Shown piece after piece: positions 32,719-47,700 of a DNA stretch of 64,000 nucleotides. The DNA lies in NCBI RefSeq assembly GCF_026914265.1, contig NC_069123.1, forward strand, positions 55,253,411-55,317,410, in the 5' to 3' direction. How positions within the stretch are numbered: the stretch's first letter is position 1; each line of letters begins with the position of its first letter. Made by a program: the position numbers and the translations under genes. The notes below the pieces were generated by a model that saw only the letters and a program-made list of their open reading frames with translations, did no database searches and was not told the DNA's origin. The stretch comes from Mya arenaria. Taxonomy: Eukaryota; Mollusca; Bivalvia; Myida; Myidae.

Positions 32719-35700
32719 GTTAGTATCTTCTTAACATTGGAAATATAAATACATGAATGTACATGTATATGAATACATGTACAAAATGTACTGTATAATT
32801 ATGTATGTACATGCTTAAAATTTATTGGCGATTGGGCTATTACTTGTTACACAAGAAACCATTTGGATAAGATCAGTTAAGCTTACCTGGGCTTAACATG
32901 CTCTAAGAATAGTTGGATGTGCCACAGTGCTGACTCTGCAGGGCTTTTTCACCAAAAATTGTGAAGAGGCCTAGCCTTTTCATTTTGGGAAATTAAAACG
33001 CGTGGAATTCTGCAAATTGGGAAATTTAAATGCGTAAACATCTCGAATTGGGAAATTCCACATATGAGGATTGAAGACAACTTTTAAACAAGGGTCAAGG
33101 TATTCATATGAATCTTGGAACTCATGTTACAAAAAACAGGCTCATATCTTACATGTGAGTCTATTTTTAGCTGATTTTTTTTCAAATATGACTTTTTTTA
33201 ATATGAAATGTGTACAAACACTCCACAGGGCCAAGCTTGAAAAGTCTAAAATGTATGGACTTCCAATTAACACACATGTAGATCTTATTGGGGAAGAAAT
33301 CATGTCTGTGACTTCCCATTTTTAACATGATGCAATGACAAGAGAGGGAGAGAGTTTTGTTTTAATTTTTATAGAGTTGATTCTAAATCGACGGAAAGAA
33401 TTGATAACAATATACGGACTAGATGGTCCTCGAATAACACTTAAATTATACAGCATTCTTTTTAAGTTAACTTAAAAGATAAACAGAATACGGTAATTTG
33501 CGCAAACAGAATATATTTTTATTGTAAATTTTTGAAGTAAGATCTTGCTTTTTGGGAATTGAAGTAAGATCTTACTTTTTGGGAAAAATATCTGAGAATG
33601 GGAATAATTTTATCTGGAAATTCGGAAAATATGCCATTTTTCCAAATTGTGAAGTACCCTTATTTCAGCCCCTAGCAAAGAAGGCGAAAAAACCCTGCTC
33701 TGACTCCTGTAATTCAGAGAGTATGCGAGCTACATACATGTATGTGTATCCATGCAAGAAATGGGTCCAGGCCTCCTGAGTTTGATCCCATGGACTGGTC
33801 TTATTCTTTTTCTTCGGCTCACTCGGCTGTGACAAAAGGCGTCTGTCATGAGACTGTGGCTATTGCTCCAGTACAGGAGTGGGATTGGGGTTATTGAGAG
33901 AGTCAAGAGCAATCACTGACTTAAGGATTTTTAATGAACAAGCCAGAATTCTTATACACATACATGCCATATCCCCCGGCGGGGGGAAAAATCCCCAGGA
34001 ATTTCGATCCATCCCCCGGTCTCCCGGCGGGAGATAAAAAAAACCCGGAATTTAAAAAAAAAAAAAATTTTTTTTTTTTTTTTTGAAATTTTACATCAGG
34101 CAATAATGACAAAGTGAAACCACAGTATGTGAGTGAAACTCTCCAAAAGGAAACTTTTACAACAAGTGATCAATTAATTTGTAGTAATTATCAAAGGCAA
34201 AGAAATATTACTCTTTTGGAAGGAAGAAATTAATAATATTAATTCTATTCCCTTATTGTCTGAAAGTCATCAAAGCTGATAGAATTAAGCACAATTTTTT
34301 TTAAAGACTTTGGAGGAAGGTAAATTTCATTTAATTGTCTCGAAAACATATTTTTCCAATGACATATTTTGGTCTGCAAGTGCATTACAGTATGACATGA
34401 CAGTGTATCATAAAAATATGATAAATCATGACATAAAATAATTCTGTATAATGAAAAAGTTAAGAGGTTTTCAAAGCAAACTATATGTGAAAACATTTTT
34501 TCATACTTGCGTCTAAAAATACTTTAAAATTTCGCCAACTTAGACCTGCTAAAAAAATCACCCTGAATACAATCAAAATCCCCCTGAATTTTCAGCCTTT
34601 TGAACAAATCCCCCTGAATGGTCTCCAGAAAATATGGCATGTGTATGTATACATTAGTGCTAGGCATAGGAGAAATCAACAATCTATGCAATGTACAATA
34701 AACAAATTGAGTTTACCAGTGCAGCTTGAAGGATTGACCTTTTTTCGACCTGAGCTGGTTATATATGCTCCAGTTCCAGGGGAGGTTTGAGCTAGTTATA
34801 TATGCTCCAGTTCCAGGGGAGGTTTAAGCTGGTTATATATGCTCCAGTCCAAGGGGATATTTGAGCTGGTTATATATGCTCCAGTTCCAGGGGAGGTTTG
34901 AGCTAGTTATATATGCTCCAGTCCCAGGGGAGGTTTAAGCTGGTTATATATGCTCCAGTCCCAGGGGAGGTTTGAGCTAGTTATATATGCTCCAGTCCCA
35001 GGGGAGGTTTGAGCTGGTTATATATGCTCCAGTCCCAGGGGAGGTTTGAGCTGGTTATATATGCTCCAGTTCCAGGGAGGTTTAAGCTGGTTATATATAC
35101 TCCAGTTCCAGGGGAGGTTTGAGCTAGTTATATATGCTCCAGTCCAAGGGGAGGTTTAAGATGGTTATATATGCTCCAGTCCCAGGGGAGGTTTGAGCTG
35201 GTTATATATGCTCCAGTCCCAGGGGAGGTTTGAGCTAGTTATATATGCTCCAGTCCCAGGGGAGGTTTGAGCTAGTTATATATGCTCCAGTCCCAGGGGA
35301 GGTTTAAGCTGGTTATATATGCTCCAGTTCCAGGGGAGGTTTGAGCTAGTTATATATGCTCCAGTCCCAGGGGAGGTTTAAGCTGGTTATATATGCTCCA
35401 GTCCCAGGGGAGGTTTAAGCTGGTTATATATGCTCCAGTTCCAGGGGAGGTTTGAGCTAGTTATATATGCTCCAGTCCCAGGGGAGGTTTGAGCTAGTTA
35501 TATATGCTCCAGTCCCAGGGGAGGTTTGAGCTGGTTATATATGCTCCAGTCCCAGGGGAGGTTTAAGCTGGTTATATATGCTCCAGTCCCAGGGGAGGTT
35601 TGAGCTAGTTATATATGCTCCAGTCCCAGGGGAGGTTTATATGCTCCAGTCCCAGGGGAGGTTTAAGCTGGTTATATATGCTCCAGTCCAAGGGGAGGTT

Positions 35701-38700
35701 TGAGCTGGTTATATATTCTCCAGTTCCAGGGGAGGTTTGAGCTAGTTATATATGCTCCAGTCCCAGGGGAGGTTTAAGCTGGTTATATATGCTCCAGTTC
35801 CAGGGGAGGTTTGAGCTGGTTATATATGCTCCAGTTCCAGGGGAGGTTTGAGCTAGTTATATATGCTCCAATTCCAAGGGAGGTTTGAGCTGGTTATATA
35901 TGCTCCAGTCCCAGGGGAGGTTTAAGCTGGTTATATATGCTCCAGTCCCAGGGGAGGTTTAAGCTGGTTATATATGCTCCAGTTCCAGGGGAGGTTTGAG
36001 CTAGTTATATATGCTCCAGTCCCAGGGGAGGTTTAAGCTGGTTATATATGCTCCAGTTCCAGGGGAGGTTTAAGCTGGTTATACATACTCCAGTCCCAGG
36101 GGAGGTTTAAGCTGGTTATATAAGCTCCAGTCCCAGGGGAGGTTTAAGCTGGTTATATATGCTCCAGTCCCAGGGGATATTTGAGCTGGTTATATATGCT
36201 CCAGTTCCAGGGGAGGTTTGAGCTAGTTATATATGCTCCAGTCCCAGGGGAGGTTTAAGCTTGTTATATATGCTCCAGTCCCAGGGGAGGTTTAAGCTGG
36301 TTATATATGCTCCAGTCCCAGGGGAGGTTTGAGCTAGTTATATATGCTCCAGTCCCAGAGGAGATTTAAGCTGGTTATATATGCTCCAGTCATGGGGGAG
36401 GTTTAAGCTGGTTATATATGCTCCAGTCCCAGGGGAGGTTTAAGCTGGTTATATATGCTCCAGTCCCAGGGGAGGTTTAAGCTGGTTATATATGCTCCAG
36501 TCCCAGGGGAGATTTAAGCTGGTTATATATGCTCCAGTCCCAGGGGAGGTTTGAGATGGTTATATACGCTCCAGTCCCAGGGGAGGTTTGAGCTAGTTAT
36601 ATATGCTCCAGTCCCAGGGGAGGTTTAAGCTGGTTATATATGCTCCAGTTCCAGGGGAGATTTGAGCTAGTTATATATGCTTCAGTCATGAGGGAGGTTT
36701 AAGCTGGTTATATATGCTCCAGTCCCAGGGGAGTTTTGAGCTGGTTATATATGCTCCAGTCCCAGGGGAGGTTTGAGCTGGTTATATATGCTCCAGTCCC
36801 AGGGGAGGTTTGAGCTGGTTATATATGCTCCAGTCCCAGGGGAGGTTTAAGCTGGTTATATATGCTCCAGTCCCAGGGGAGGTTTAAGCTGGTTATATAT
36901 GCTCCAGTCCCAGGGGAGGTTTGAGCTGGTTATATATGCTCCAGTCCCAGGGGAGGTTTAAGCTGGTTATATATGCTCCAGTCCCAGGGGAGGTTTAAGC
37001 TGGTTATATATGCTCCACAGCCAGGGGAGGTTTGAGCTGGTTATATATGCTCCAGTCCCAGGGGAGGTTTGAGCTGGTTATATATGCTCCAGTCCCAGGG
37101 GAGGTTTAAGCTGGTTATATATGCTCCAGTCCCAGGGGAGGTTTGAGCTGGTTATATATGCTCCAGTCCCAGGGGAGGTTTGAGCTGGTTATATATGCTC
37201 CAGTCCCAGGGGAGGTTTAAGCTGGTTATATATGCTCCACAGCCAGGGGAGGTTTGAGCTGGTTATATATGCTCCAGTCCCAGGGGAGGTTTGAGCTAGT
37301 TATATATGCTCCAGTCCCAGGGGAGGTTTAAGCTGGTTATATATGCTCCAGTCCCAGGGGAGATTTGAGCTGGTTATATATGCTTCAGTCATGGGGGAGG
37401 TTTGAGCTGGTTATATATGCTCCAGTCCCAGGGGAGGGTTGAGCTGGTTATGTATGCTACAGTCCAAGGGGAGGTTTGAGCTGGTTATATATGCTCCAGT
37501 CCCAGGGGAGATTTAAGCTGGTTATATATGCTCCAGTCCCAGGGGAGATTTGACCTGGTTATATAAGCTCCAGTCCCAGGGGAGATTTGAGCTGGTTATA
37601 TATGCTTCAGTCATGGGGGAGGTCTAAGCTGGTTATATATGCTCCAGTCCCAGGGGAGGTTTAAGCTGGTTATATATGCTCCAGTTCCAGGGGAGGTTTG
37701 AGCTGGTTATATATGCTTCAGTCATGGGGGAGGTTTGAGCTGGTTATATATGCTCCAGTCCAAGGGGAGGTTTGAGCTGGTTATGTATGCTCCAGTCCAA
37801 GGGGAGATTTGAGCTGGTTATATATGCTCTAGTCCCAGGGGAGGTTTGAGCTGGTTATATATGCTCCAGTCCAAGGGGAGGTTTGAGTTGGTTATATACG
37901 CTCCAGTCCCAGGGGAGGTTTAAGCTGGTTATATATGCTATATATCCCAGGGGAGATTTGGGCTGGTTATATATGCTCCAGAACCAAGGGAGATTTGAGC
38001 TAGTTATATATGCTCTAGTCCCAGGAGAGGTTTGAGCTGGTTATGTACTGCAGTCTTCTCATATGTGTTTAAATGTCATAAAGTCCTCTTTAAGGTCAAA
38101 ATTGGTTCCCCTTTAAGCACAGTGGGGGAAATTGGTCAATTAGGAAACAAGGGTCCCTCTTTCATTGTTTCCCGATTGGGATTTTTTGGTCAATTAATTG
38201 CCTTATTTGGAAACAAAACAACCTTTATTCATGTACCTTAGTAAAATTGTTATATTCATAAGAAAATTTAGGCTATTATCTAGAACCTTGGTTGTGTACT
38301 AGTTAGAAATATTACCTCTCAATTTTTTTTAAATCCTCCACACTTGAGACATTGGGGTTTTAATACCAATAATAAGGCAATTATACAAAACTGACAGATA
38401 TGTTTCCTGATCAGAAAACACTGAGTAGCTGTTTTCACTTCCTGGTTGGATTTGCTTCCCAATTTGTAATTAAGTCCTTCCATATCAGGACAAAACTTGA
38501 AAAATCGCAATATCTCAAGAATGGGAAAATTAAAAACATTTCTGAATAGTAGGATTTTCAATCTCAGGCTTCTTTGTTTTTCGGATCAGGCGATAAATTA
38601 ACCCATAAAAAAGTTTCCAAGATAAAAACTGTAGGGGAATGCTCTTGTTTCCTTTCTGTTGAGTGACACCTGTGTTACATGGACTGTATACATCAATAAA

Positions 38701-41700
38701 CTTTGATAATTCTAATTAACTGAGAAGCCAAAAAAATCAATATTATTATGAAGCATTTACTCTGCCCTTCTGGTGTTGTACTGAGTTGGTAACATCCTAC
38801 TTTTTGCCTCATATCACAGGATTTTAGACCCAATGCCAATTTTTTGGCCAAGATGAGTTAAGGATGTTATATTATAGTTCAATATATAGTACATTTTGTG
38901 ATTTTTCCTTTCAAATGCAAGGCTTGTGACTTTGGGCTGATGAACCCTTGACCTGACACATTCAGGGATTTGTATGAGGCCGGACCTGCACATTCATTCC
39001 CTACTTTCATTGTATAGATCAAAACAGGTTTTAGCTAACAAAAACAAAACACTTCAGATTTTTGGAATTCATTGGGCCATCCAATTATATTTACGCCTCA
39101 ACTTCCATTCTTTAAATGAACTGCCTTTCAGCAATTGGGTTTATCAATCGATGAACGCAACATCTTCGGATATGTTTGGATCGCAATTCATCGCATAACA
39201 ATATACATGAATATTTTTATCTTGTTATTGTTTGTATTGAGTCAGCAGGAGCCGTAAAATATAAATAAACCTTTAAGAAAGTGTTAAATAATGATATGTT
39301 AAATGTATCGTTGCCAGAAGTGTTTCAATTTTACCTTTTAAAGTGATTTCAAGTGGTTGATCTATTCCCGCGTTATTAGGATGTCATTTGAAAAAAATGT
39401 TTCCGGTTTCAGTCGTGTCGTACTATTTGCAGAGTGGGTTAATAAAGGATTACTGAAAGGTTTTCTTAAATGAAATGAAGTATTTTTTAACAATTCTTGA
39501 ATGAAATAATGAACTATTGATGTAAACATAAGGAATGAATTGCGGGGTTGATGACATTATTGGGGATCAACCCTGCAGTTCATTCCTTAAATGTTTTTTA
39601 AGTTCTTAATCCAAAAGATACATTCAATATTTTGTAGAATTAAATTATCCTGCCTAGCTTCTGTGATATACTTTCAAGTACTGCTTAATGTTAGAATTTA
39701 ATCTAATGTACTATGTTTAATTGCAAATTGTATACTGAGTGTGTATTAACCTAAATAATCAATCAATCAATCAATCAATCAATATTTATTGTTTTTGTTA
39801 TTTCAGTTCCAATATGTTATGGAAACATAGATGTAATATTTGTGATGGATGCATCATACAGTATTCAGGATGAAGACTTCATGTTGATCTGTGACCTGAC
39901 GGCTAAGTTATACGGCAAACTCCTCACCGATGTCAGTGACAACCTTCGAGCTGGCTTCATCATGTATGCGTCCTACGTGTACAATGACAGTCTCATTACC
40001 CTCAACAATTATTCATCTGAGACTTTCATACCAACGCTCAAGGATTTATCAAGAGTAAGAGAAGTTATTTTGTATATGAGACCTTGCCAAGAAGGCCTTG
40101 TTTCTAAGCTGTCCTGTTCAGTGGTATATTTGTAAAAATAAGGTATAAATTACATTTGAGTAGTGATAAAACGATTTTTGAGTACAATCGGTAAAACGTC
40201 ACTGACATCGCTATGTAGGTGACAATCGATAGTGGTTGTCCAAAATCGATAGTGGTTGTCCAAAATCGATAGTGGTTGTCCAAAATCGATGTTGCTAATG
40301 TTACTTCTGGTATTAACTACGTATTTTTTGTTGTGCTGTAAAACTAGAGTAAATGTCATTTTTTCCTTTCCGGTAAACTCTTTTTTGAGTTCATTTTAAC
40401 AAGGGAGGTCACTCTCTTACACAAATGCGGTGAATGTAAACATTTTGCTCAAAAACGTACAAACTCTCCCAAAATTACATTTTTTTCAATTGTTTATATG
40501 TGTCATAAAACCTAAATAAACCTGTCTCTATGGTGTAGTGGGTCCGGTCTTACTTGCAAATACTGGGGATCCCTGTTCAATGCATTTTGTTTTTGAAACC
40601 TTTTTTTGTATCATATGTTATAAACAAATATACTTTTGGTGAAAGTATTATGAAAATAAAATATTTTGATGTAATCATGAATATTATAGGTTATTGAATG
40701 TTAAGCTGGTTCACAAAATTTGAATATGCTTTTACATGGATAAAATGCTAAGGTAACTTACTTGATGCGGTGTGCATCATTTTGCAATTGATGTGCATTT
40801 ATTAAGTATGTGTTTTGTTGTTATGCATACTAACTTACTGTTGCAAAAAGGATGACTATAGCATCACGAGTACGGATTCCAGGTTAAACCATTAAATGAT
40901 CATGATGATACTATGTGTAAAGAACGTATTCCTTACTTACTATTATGTACTTTCAATTATTGTCCAAAAGTAAATCGAAATGCTTGGTCCGATTCGATTC
41001 GATTATCGATAGCAAATGGATTCCGATTTTCAAACACTACAGTTGGGTAGTAAATTAATGTTCACAGTAAACTTAAAAAGTTATTGTAATAACATCAATA
41101 GATGGCATTGTTTTATATATTTTGGAATATTTTAAAATAAAATGGGACAATTTTTTGTTATAAGACAGCATATCATCTGTACCACCCATTTTTGTAGGTC
41201 AAAGGTCAAGGACTCAATATTCATTTTTTTTTGTATTTTGGTTTGCCTAGATTGTTATATGACCATACAAAGGGGGGAGGGGGGTATAATACTCACAAAT
41301 ATTCACCATGAGAAGACAGCATGTCATGTGCGTGACCCATCATGTCTGTATGATGAAGGTAAGGATCACTCTCAATGATCATAATTTGGCTTGTTCCACA
41401 TCGCTGTCTTGCATAACCATAATCTTCCCAGCAATTACATTCAAGGTTAAAGAGCAGTCTTTCTCAAAACGGTTCAATGATTGTGACAGTGCAGGCTAGA
41501 CACTATTGGTGTTTTATCGACTAACATCCAGCTTCTTGGACTTTTGCAGGATATGCGAAACATCAAAACCCACACAGGTTTGGCGCTGCAGAAGGCTTGG
41601 GAGATTATTGAGGACCAGGGCAATGCAAACTCTTTCACCTTCGTGGTTCTCATAACTGATGGTAAATCACTTATCTATCAAGCATTATTGATGGTGATGC

Positions 41701-44700
41701 TATTGCATCTCTGGCATATCATCAATCTAGGGAGAGAATATTGTCTCAATTATGTGTAATTTATTTTGGTATGATTGCCCCTGATGAAGTGGAGTTATTG
41801 CTCTTCATTTATATCATTTTGTTATGGAATACATTCACATAGAAAGGATTGGCTTTAAGTGTTTAACTACTGGTTTCACTCATTTTCATTTTTACTCTTC
41901 TTGTCTATAACATTTATGTATATTATTCAAAGGAGGTATATCTTTGTATCTCAGGCCAGCCTAATGACCTTACTCTAGCGGTAGACATGGCAACGAAGAT
42001 CAAGAATTGGGGAGCATTTGTCATGGCAATTGGAATGAAGGTCACTGACCTTGTAAACTTCAATTTTCTGAACCAGCTTGCCAGCTCCGGCATGATGTTT
42101 GAGCAAGATGACATCAATAATATCAACGACGAGTTCCTCTATGATGTTTCAAAGGCATTGTGTAAAGGTAGGTCATTCTGGCCCATAATGTCAGGGTTCT
42201 TATGTTGTCATGAACATAAATGTCAGTGTCTTTATCATGGTGGGGTAAAAATACAGATTAATCCCAAAGATATGCACATACAACTTTGTAATATAATGAA
42301 AATACAATAACTCATATAAAAACTATGTTTTTATATACAATAACAAGTAACAACAACAGGATTGTAGCATCAACTTCTATGACCCTAATATTCAGGGAAA
42401 ACTACACAACACTTGAGCAGATAATAAGCTGCCATTGGGACATATTCATAAAGCATCTTAGTGACAATTTTTCACTTAAATAAAGTTCAAGTTGATTTTA
42501 AAGAAAACTAACAATGTTTGTACACCAATAATATGAAACTAAGCAAAAGAAAGGTCGGAACAATATATGCATATGAATAAATTTGCTGAAAAGTAGAGTA
42601 TTTAGTTAATCTCTGTTGAATCTATTCACTGAGATGCTTTATTTATTCTGTCCTAAGGTTGGTTTTTCTGTGGGCTAAACTTTTGCTTTGTGAGATGTTG
42701 ATGAATAAACCAAATTAGTCATATTTCAAAAAATAAAATCTTGTGCACAAATAGTCATTGACTTTTGATCATATCCTTAAAGTTATATTTGAATAATCAG
42801 TTATCTTTTAATGGGTGATTAGGCACAATCATTACATTTTGTTCATTTCAAATGGCCGAAATATTTCCTCAAGGCTATTGTGATATCTTGCATGATAATT
42901 TATGTAGTGATTAAGATCTATAAGAATAATCTGAATCCGGAATGGTGAAAGTCACATCACAGCATTCTTGTATTGCACTTATAATTGTAATGAGTTTTGA
43001 TGGCATCAAATTATACCACAAGTTTTATGATTATAAATGGCATTGCTTACTGAATAGTGCTATATTTTTTATCATATAACATGATTGCCAATGGGAGTCA
43101 TGTTTTCAGTCATTTAAATATTTTTTTATAATTTTGATTTTTCAAAAATCAAAACACAATGATGTATTGTACATAGGAATTGTAGAACTTTGAAAGAATG
43201 TTATGTTTCAGAGACGCAGTCTGAAAAGATTAACCCAGTAATTCCACAAGACAATGTTGCCTTTGACCTGTACTTCCTGTTGGACGAGTCGGACAATATT
43301 CTGTCGCAGGACTTAGAAATTGTTAAGCAGATGATGATAAACATACTGCAAACGTAAGTGGGTAGGAAAGGAAAGGTTTTTTTTTTAAAAGTGATTTATT
43401 TGGGAAAGTACAGAAAATTTATAAAGGCTCTCACTTAATTATGTAAAAAAAGTATATCATAAGGTAAGGAAATGTTTTCAGAAAGTTCACATATTCTCAA
43501 AATTTTCTTAATGTCACCAGATTATTTACCTTAATTTATCAGGTGTAGGATGTTGACTTGATGTAAGGGTAATGGCCTTTTCCTAGCTTGTTGAAGCAAA
43601 CATTTGCTGACTTGAGGCGGCCTTTATTGGCATATGTTAAACATGTTTAAATAGCGCAGTAGTTTAATCTTTTCCATATCAATGACAGGGGAGTAAACTA
43701 ACAGTGAGGCGTGCATACAGTCATCACTAGTTTCGGTCTTTCCATTGAAAGACTGGTTGAATGCATAATCCACAAAAAGGGATTTATACATTCAAAGTCA
43801 AGACTGGGCTTAAGACACAGAAAAGTTCATAGAGATACTGAATTGACCAGCATATATTTTTCAAATAACACTAAGCTCTTCAGTCTACCTTTAATATTTT
43901 AACTCGAAGCTGTATAAAAAGGGAAGTCTTATCACTGAGCTCCTTCCCGCATGATTACCAACAGTCTCAAGTCCAAGTCGAGACTCAGACTCAGGATTTA
44001 AAGCACTTTTATTTAATTTCAAGGATCCATTCACTTTACCAAAATAATTGTGAACAATTGTACAATTTCTAATAATCATAAAAGTCAGCAAATTTCATTA
44101 TGAAAACTCAACTAGAAAGAAAGTTTCATTGAAATGAAGATATTGAGTTTTGGCAGTTGAGTTTGAACTCAGACTTAAGACTGGTTGTAATCATCGCCCC
44201 TGCTCATTCTATAAGAATAGACAAGTCCCAATATTAAGAGTGGAACCATGCATTAAGAATTTTGAAATGATGCCCTTATTTGATAACTCATTATAGTTCA
44301 GCAAAGGAAAAGATGAAACGCTGTAAGTAAACCTGGGATAAACATAAACAAATCTAAACAAACTTGTATGCTTGGTGGTCACAATGCTCAACAAATGGGG
44401 GCTTTCCCGTTGCTCTCAGGTTTCCTTGCAAATGAAAAAGACACATTTTACACATCATGCCAAAAAATGTGACTTTATAATAGCAGAAGTTAAACATTAC
44501 TTTCCTCACAATCTTTGTAATTTTTGTGATTTTGACATTTTTCTGCTGCCTCCTATCTTATATATTAAGGGTTTTTTACCCGTTTTTTCAACTATTTTTT
44601 GGCCTGCGTCCTATCTATGCTAGCGTCCTATACATGATATAATACAGTACTAATATTAAGCAGACTTATTTTATTTTTTTTGTATCATATCATTATGTTT

Positions 44701-47700
44701 TCCCCTGTAGGTTTGTAATAGGGCCCAACTCAGCACTGGTTGGTGTGGCCAAATACGGGGTACAGACACTGTCTGGGGTCCACCGCATAGAGGTGACGGA
44801 GTATGGTACCTTCAACTCCCTCGAGACAGGCATTGACTCCCTCTCATATAACACATTCAACAGGAATGGCAGAAACCTACTTTCGGCTCTCAACTGGCTT
44901 AACCAGGTCTGCAGTTTTCATGTTTTGTTCTTTTAATTCTTTGTAAGGTATGAACAAGCATGCATACAAAAGCCTTTCTTAGAAAGGAGGCAAATATATA
45001 AGATAATGATTGGAAGAAGCTTTGATTTATGTTTGTGTAGTAATAATAATAATAATATACAAATACACTAAAACTCATAAAATAAATCTTCACTTTTCTT
45101 CTAAATTTTAATCTTTGAGTTTTGTTATATTTACTTATTTTTATGTTGTTTAATTTAAGATGGAGTATGGTTATATTTACTCCTTTATAATAGTCAGATA
45201 TTTTGTTTAGTTTCTTTTAAATTCTATCCTTACATAAGTAATAAAATTGTACTTAGGCATCAATGGTTCTATTGTCCCACAATGCACAGCCTGTTGTTTG
45301 TATATGTTTAGACAAGTCTACAGCCGCGTTCCAGCCTGGGGCGACGTTCCGTAGTCGTGCTTCTGACCACAGGACGAGCAGACAACTCGGATGAGGCTAT
45401 ATATAAGGTACAGGCCCTGCAACAGCGATACAATGTCTTCTTCCTCATCATTGGTATCGGTAAGTGTGCTAGATAACTGTGCAACAAAAACATTGCTGTA
45501 TCAAAGAAAAAATCTGCTTGTTATACCCCCGACAAATGAAGTTTGAAGGGGGTATATTGGAGTCACCCTGTCGTCGGTCGGTCGGTTTGTTGGTCGGTCC
45601 GTTGCAATTTACCTTGTCCGGAGCATAACTTAAAAACTACTGGATGGAATTGGATTAAACTTCATACAATGGTAGAGCATAATGAGAGGAAGTGCAGTGT
45701 ACAATAACCATAACTCTATTCTTGCTTATCACTGAGTTATTGCCCTTTGTTACTTTTTTTCTGGAGTATAACTTGAAAAGTATGGAATTCATTGGAACTT
45801 CATACAATGGTAAAGCACAATTAGAGGAAGTGCAGTGTTCAAGAACCATAACTCTATTCTTGCTTATTACTGAGTTATTGCCCTTTGTTACTTTTTTTTG
45901 TCCGGAGTATAACTTGAAAAGTATGGAATTCATTGGAACTTCATACAATGGTAAAGCACAATGAGAGGAAGTGCAGTGTTCAAGAACCATGACTCTACTT
46001 TAGCTAATTACTGAGTTATTGCCCTTTAAATTATTTTTTTTGCTGTCAAATATTTTCCCAGACATTAACTTGCAAACTACTAGATGGAATTTATTGAAAG
46101 TTCATACAATGGTAAAGCACAATGAGAGGAAGTGCAGTGCACAAGAACCATAACTCTATTTTAGGTAATTACAGAGTTATGACCTTTGATACTTTTTTCT
46201 TGTCCCGAGCAGAACTTGAAAACTATTGGATGGAATTTAATAAAGCTTCATACAGTGATAGATCATAATGAGAGGAAGTGCAGTGTACAGGAACCACAAT
46301 TCTATTTCAGCTAATTACAGAGTTACTGCCCTTTGTTAATTTTTCGTGTCCGGAGCATAACTTGAAAAGTATTGGATGGAATTTAATAAAACTTCATACA
46401 GTGATAGATCATTATGAGAGGAAGTGCAGTGTACAGACACCGCAATTTGTTTTCAGCCAATTACAGAGTTATTGCCCTTCGTTACTTTTTTCCTTGTCCG
46501 GAGCATAACTTGAAAACTACCGGATGGAATGTAATAAAACTTTATATTATGGTACAGCACAATGAGAAGGAGTTCAGTGTACATGAATCATTACACTATT
46601 TTAGCAAATTACAGAGTTATTGCCTTTTTCTGTGTTTTTTTTTTCAAACTTTTGTCCGGACAATAACTTGAAAACTACTAGAACAACAACTATAAAAGCG
46701 TTATTTTCTAATTTTAACAATAACAATCGGAAATTGTACAAAACAAAAATAACCCCATCAATAACATTTTATGTGTTTTCCTTTCTAAATATGTTTATAT
46801 AAACCATTACTTTTAAACTAGTGGTATAAAAAAAGTAACTTAACTCATTTATAGATGGTCATAGGCAATCGTATATTCTGTGCTTTAGAACATCAAATAT
46901 ATCAGTATTAACATCTCAGTATTAGCATCACTGATATTGTTTAAAGCCTTTTTTCTAACTTTTAAGAACATAATCAAAAAATGAATAACTGACAATAGTC
47001 CATAAAATGAAGTTGTCATTTATAGGATGGCTTTCCAAATAGTTGACTGCAATTTCATATAAGGGCGGCGTTCGGGGGTATTAATCACCTTCAGTGATAG
47101 CTCTAGTTTAGAATTAGCTGGACATACATGCATTTCTTCCTGGAACGCTTTCCATGAATGTTTTGTTCAGAAACATTTGACATGAGTCCAGTGGATTTAT
47201 AACGCATCTAAAACGAGCATTATTTCTGATGTTATATTGCTGGAAGACTTACCAGAGAATTTTGTCTGAAAACCAGGGCATCTTATCCTTCATTTGAAGG
47301 CTATCATTATTAATCACTTTGGCACAGGCATTTTATTTCTGTGCTTGATCTACTTTTTAAAGCATTTTATTAAAACTGAAGGCGTATAAATGTTGTTACA
47401 AAATCTATTATACAACTCCATCTTGTCTCCTTTCCCCAATAACACACTATTTCCCGTCACGAAACCAGGTAATGGATTGAAACACAGGAGGAATTTCCCC
47501 CACATTGGTTATACCATGTATGGGCATACTAGAAACATCGCCTGGGCTCTTTGGCTTGGCTCATGGGCTGGGCTCATGGGCTAGGCTCATGGGCTGGGAT
47601 ATTTGGCATGGCTTGTGGGCTTGATTCTTGGACATATTAAGGTCATATATTATTGGTTTCTTTATGTTTCTTAATATAACTGAATGTTATGTTGTTTAGA

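Noticed and set aside
6861-38045. Regular repeats considered as CRISPR arrays
   Set aside because: Units are contiguous with no unique spacers, and the DNA is plainly animal.
40525-40605. tRNA-like text GGTGTAGTGGGT followed by a B-box-like GTTCAATGC
   Set aside because: B box is poor and it lies inside a hAT-like element; spacing and stems do not make a convincing tRNA.
44372-44623. 83-codon plus frame in a VWA intron
   Set aside because: Flanking VWA exons already join in phase without it.
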